64,000 bases of DNA from the NCBI GenBank assembly GCA_000442125.1, contig KE546977.1, forward strand, positions 62,001 to 126,000. The letters run 5' to 3'. Source of the DNA: Opeltia flavorubescens. Lineage: Eukaryota; Ascomycota; Lecanoromycetes; Teloschistales; Teloschistaceae. Shown here one piece after another: positions 58,588 through 64,000 of the stretch. Under the pieces are notes generated by a model. It had not been told where the DNA came from. It worked only from the letters and a program-made list of their open reading frames with translations, and did no database searches. The position numbers were made by a program, and so were the translations under genes. The stretch's first letter is position 1. Each line of letters starts with the position of its first letter.

Positions 58588-60230
58588 TCACAACATCCAC
58601 AACCCCACTCCCACAGCCAGAACCGCCACTAAATACCCCACCAGTCTCGTCTGCAATCCAACAGCCTCACCTGTGAATGGCGCGGGAGGGCTGCTTGAGC
58701 CATTTGTAAAGTTGCCCGTGGGAGGGCCAGTGTAGTTAATCGGGTTTGTCAAGATACCGCCGACAGGCTCACAGAGTTTTTCCGCGAGGTAGATGATCGC
58801 TGCGATGAAGAAGAACTCGAGTATTAGTACAGATGAAAAATGAAATTGGGGGGGNNNNNNNNNNGGGGGGGAGAGAGAGAGAGAGGCGAGGGGGATAAGT
58901 CGAAAACAAAGGGTTGGTGAGGGCAGATGTGTAGAAGGAACAAATCCCGGGGTAGAAGGAGAGAACAAAAGGAAAGGAGTAACATACTCTGCAGCTCCGC
59001 GGGCGAACAATTATTCAACTCGCAAGGATTAATCCGGCTATTGAATTGGATACCCTGGCAGACGCACAGGCGGTTGGAGAGACTACCGCAGCCGTAGAGA
59101 TTTTCCTGTGGAATGCATAGTTTCTAGACAGGAGCGGCCATTAGTCGTCGTCCGTCATTCATCGCTATCACTAAAATCATCCATGGGTAGAGATGAAGAA
59201 ATGGTTTACTCACACCACAAGGAGGGTAAACCGAAAGATCCGTCGGATCTTTACCCTCAGTGGCTGCTTTCGCCTCCGCAGTCGCCGACGCAATCGCCGC
59301 CGTCACGGAAGAGCCAAGCGCAAGATCACCGCTATACAACGGATCACAAAGCTGCTGTGCAAGTATCTGCGTATTTTGATAGTCTTGGATATTGCACGTA
59401 GCAGCCTGGCAACCAGCTTCAGCACTCCGGAACCTCGGGCCACAGAGGTTTCGAAGATTGGTGAGATCGCCGTAGGGATTGCTAGTTGCCCCCGCAATTG
59501 CGACGGTCTCGTTGTTGCAAATTTGCTAAGCGGTCGTGTGAGCGGTTGGAATGGATTAGATTATTGGTGGGATTTGCACACTTACTGCACAGAGGGGAAA
59601 GCTAAGGATATTGGCCGGGTTCCCCAAGTTGGGAGTCAGAGTTGCAGTAGCAAGGATGCTGGATACAGCTGTTGCTGCTGTAAGGCTTGGGTTAATGGCA
59701 GGTGTGGTGGGGATTAAGATCGGAGTTGCGCTCAGGATGGCGTTCAAGGTTGCTGAGACGGCAGGTCCAATACCACCGACGGGCGCACAGAGGCGTTGGC
59801 TGAGAATCGCGATATCTGCGAGGGGTCAACTTTGCAGACGGAAGTCGTTGATTGCGGGGCAAAGACATTCTTTCGCAACATGGTAGACGATTGGTTTTGG
59901 TAAGAAGGGAGATTACTGACCGCTGCGTTCTTGATTATTGCAGATGGTACGCTCGCAGATGCCAATTTGGGCTGCAAAGTCACCGCGTAGGCATATACAT
60001 TCGAGATTGGAAAGGCTGCCACAATTTGCAGGTGGGCCGAACCCCTGAGGGATACATTGTTGCTAGTGGAATATGTCAGTGTCTTTATTCTTGGAGGAAG
60101 CTCGGACATGTTAGCTAAGACATACTGCACAAGGTGGCCAATTGGCAAGATCAGTCGGGATTCCCGCAGTGTTCGTGGCTGATAAAGGACTCGCAAAGAA
60201 GGGCAAAAGCAAGGCTAAATGAAGAAGCAT
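58588..60230 (-). CDS. GPI-type surface protein with three CFEM units
   Basis: Six exons close in frame: 60230-60126, 60062-59921, 59815-59586, 59525-59214, 59123-58988, 58799-58588 (378 residues). A signal peptide (MLLHLALLLPFFASPLS) is followed by CFEM unit 1 (WPPC...CIPQGFG...SNLECIC...RLCAPVGG), a Thr/Ala-rich linker, unit 2 (FPLC...QLCDP), a linker, unit 3 (YPPC...SNRLCVC...KLCEPVGG) and a Ser/Pro stretch with a hydrophobic tail (YLVAVLAVGVGLWML), typical of GPI attachment. Units 1 and 3 show all eight cysteines, unit 2 six. Each unit is split by a phase-0 intron right after its first cysteine. CFEM proteins act in haem or iron uptake, adhesion or host interaction. One intron holds an assembly gap. 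Confidence 0.8.
58855..58864. other. Assembly gap (10 N) flanked by poly-G and GA repeat
   Basis: Ten undetermined bases lie between a G run and a further G run that leads into about nine GA dinucleotides. It is inside the last intron of the CFEM gene, so the coding sequence is unaffected, but the true intron length is unknown. Confidence 0.95.
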
Positions 60231-61080
60231 TGTGATTTTCTTGACACGAATTCCCCAAATAGTCTACAGTCAGGTATTCAGTCACAGTAAGGCAAAGAAT
60301 AGAAGAATCTGTTGATGTAAGCCAGGGGATCCGCTCTTAATATGAGACCAGTTCATGGAGGGCAAGCTAGCGACATTGGAAAAGGTGTGTTTCGTCATGC
60401 AAATCTCTTTGCCCATCCTGCACCCCGCAGGAGTCTGCAGAGCTAGAATACGGGATACATCTTCTAATCTTCTTTTCACCCAAACCTTATCGGATGATCA
60501 AAAGTCAAAGGGAGGTTGGGGTCGATCAAGGCCGTTGAACAGTTCAGCGGCTATACGGAAAAGGTCGGCTGCAACGCGTGCAGGCGACTAATGCAGGTCC
60601 CTCAACCAGAGTTGCAGATCTCTTACTTTCAAACAGTGTGTGTTATATGTCGGGCGCTCAAGCCTCGCTGATCGATGACGATATCCTGCAGGTTGCGGGA
60701 GAAGCGGCCCGCAGCGTGTCATAACTTTATTGAACTGTGAAGACGCTAAATCATGTATACAGAAGGTACAGCAAGGGAAATTAGCTCCATGACTCCAGTT
60801 GAACCTACCCAGATATCACAACAGAAAGCCCATGAACTGAAAAACAACGATGTTGATAACAGTATGAAAGTCGTAGATGGCGTCTTCATTATGGCCTCGG
60901 ACCTCGGCTACAAAAACATCATGGGTTCTCGAAGTGGCAATTGCGCCGGAAGAAAGTGTGTCAAAGCTCAATGCAGTCATAAAACAATTATATATCGCAG
61001 AATACTCTACCATTGCTTCCATACCCTTCTTGCCTGAAATCCATATGCAATTCCTCAGATAATCAGACATCTTATCAAAC
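60231..61080. other. Divergent intergenic region, no gene seen
   Basis: About 850 bp separating the minus-strand CFEM gene from the plus-strand reductase; must contain both promoters. Frames here are short and unrecognisable. Confidence 0.45.
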
Positions 61081-62789
<1,709 letters not shown>

Positions 62790-63506
62790 TTGATTGCAAA
62801 AGTATTAGAAGGGGTGAACGTACATATTAAAACAGCATGTACTCTGATCGTTGCAAAATTGCATATCAAGATGAGAAAAGACCAAAAAAGCAAACCATGC
62901 AAATTACTTGCCACATCAACACAAGTACTCGAGGTATCTCTGGAAAGACCAATCATCGCATAACTGTCTAGGAGCGGACTTCGCAAATTCATCGCGCATG
63001 GAGATGCTATAGTCGTGGTCTTGCTCTCCGGGCATTCTCAATGAAAATGTTTCCAATGGGACTTTTTTGATCAATCCGGAGTGGTCATTTGGAATATATG
63101 AACGATATTATTTCCTTATACTTCCGTCGCTGTTGTATCGTCCCCAATTTTATTTGTTTCTCTTGAATCTATTGCTGTTCGATAGTTTATTCACTGCCGA
63201 AGGCCTTGCCTTGAGGTATTTGCTTGTTATGTCTGAACCAATGACAACGACGGGCGCTTTTGGCGATTGAGGATAGTTGGGTTGGGGTCTCTGGAGTCAC
63301 AACCTAAACCCACCCGTCAGAAAATCGTAGTCTCTACTTGACTAGCACCAAAACGTTCCTAACTTTCTCCATCCGATGCACCATGATTCCCTACCTTTGA
63401 ATGCAACAGCCATTTCACCTACACCCATACCACACATAAAAAAGGATTTACAAAACGAATAAGTTATATCTATCTAAACTCCGTCAAAAGTCCTCCCTCC
63501 CACATA
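62790..63506. other. Intergenic, no gene seen
   Basis: About 720 bp between convergent genes; nothing recognisable. Confidence 0.45.
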
Positions 63507-63980
63507 TCACAACATACTCCTCACCTCCACCCTCCCCTTCTCCCTCTCCTCCCTCAAATTCTCCAACTCCCCCACCATCCCCTCCAAAACCCCCTTCCAC
63601 TCTTCAAACCTCACCCTCCTCTCCTCCTCCAGCCCATCCCTATCCACCGCCCCCCTCCCCCCATCCCTCATCTCTCTAAACGGATTCAACTCGACCTTCT
63701 TCCCAAAAGCATCCGCATCAATCGCCAACTCTTTCATTCTTGTTGAGAGTTTCTTGCGCAGCGCAGGCAGTGCGTTACTTAGTAAAAATTCGATCTCGGT
63801 GACTTGATGGAGCAAGGTTGAAAAGTGGTATGCGCGCGTGGCGGCGATATGTGGGTCGGGGACGGGGCGGAAGATGTTATGGTGGTAGTCGTAGTTGCGG
63901 CGTTGGAGGGAGTGGTAGAGGGAGGGGAAAAAATCGACATATTTCTGTGGGTGGGTGGTGGGAGTGGTGGTGTATGCCAT
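63507..63980 (-). CDS. Small coiled protein of unknown function
   Basis: Single exon, 157 residues. The N-terminal half has a Tyr/His-rich stretch (YVDFFPSLYHSLQRRNYDYHH) followed by HFSTLLHQVTEIEFLLSNALPALRKKL; the C-terminal half is charged and helical (EEERRVRFEEWKGVLEGMV, LENLREEREKGRVEV), consistent with a coiled coil. No targeting signal. The start lies 20 bases from the window edge; further upstream exons cannot be excluded. Family not recognised. Confidence 0.55.
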   Translation of the reverse strand: MAYTTTPTTHPQKYVDFFPSLYHSLQRRNYDYHHNIFRPVPDPHIAATRAYHFSTLLHQVTEIEFLLSNALPALRKKLSTRMKELAIDADAFGKKVELNPFREMRDGGRGAVDRDGLEEERRVRFEEWKGVLEGMVGELENLREEREKGRVEVRSML

Positions 63981-64000
63981 TGTGGGAGAGGGAGATTGGT

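Overview
The window looks like a filamentous ascomycete nuclear genome, probably close to the Leotiomycetes (class is an inference). Evidence: many 47-60 bp GT-AG introns, CFEM, HeLo-like/NACHT/ankyrin, F-box-like and fungal NNP transporter genes, and a 10 kb AT-rich block with near-total loss of CpA/TpG, the footprint of repeat-induced point mutation (RIP).

Layout. 1-3.6 kb: minus-strand remains of a sugar-transporter gene running in frame into a two-helix fungal membrane protein. 3.76-14.50 kb: one heavily RIP-mutated LTR-flanked fossil with no coding capacity; inside it lies a small inverted-repeat element that kept its CpA/TpG. 15.5-16.2 kb: a membrane protein gene. 16.8-21.2 kb: five tandem two-exon genes of a small helical protein family I do not recognise, plus a possible decayed sixth copy. 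21.8-23.1 kb: a five-exon secreted protein with two similar halves. 23.4-28.6 kb: four tandem minus-strand F-box-like paralogues, the last truncated. 29.2-31.9 kb: an intact ten-exon secreted L-amino-acid oxidase. 33.1-34.2 kb: a secreted protein of unknown family. 35.3-41.7 kb: a roughly 2040-residue NLR-type receptor (HeLo-like, NACHT, many ankyrin repeats). 42.9-50.5 kb: four RING-like paralogues, one a pseudogene and one with a long acidic tail. 50.9-53.0 kb: a DUF8004-type protein. 54.4-56.0 kb: a nitrate transporter. 56.8-57.9 kb: a membrane-anchored protein of unknown family. 58.6-60.2 kb: a GPI-type protein with three CFEM units. 61.1-62.8 kb: a nine-exon NADPH-dependent alkenal/enone reductase. 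63.5-64.0 kb: a small coiled protein.

The picture is an accessory region beside a silenced transposon island: local tandem families at different stages of birth and decay, an NLR and secreted proteins, followed to the right by more ordinary metabolic and membrane genes. Exon structures were built by hand from splice signals and frame; those that close exactly in frame over many exons (amino-acid oxidase, reductase, CFEM protein, NLR, nitrate transporter, secreted protein) are the firmest calls. No rRNA, tRNA or CRISPR was found.
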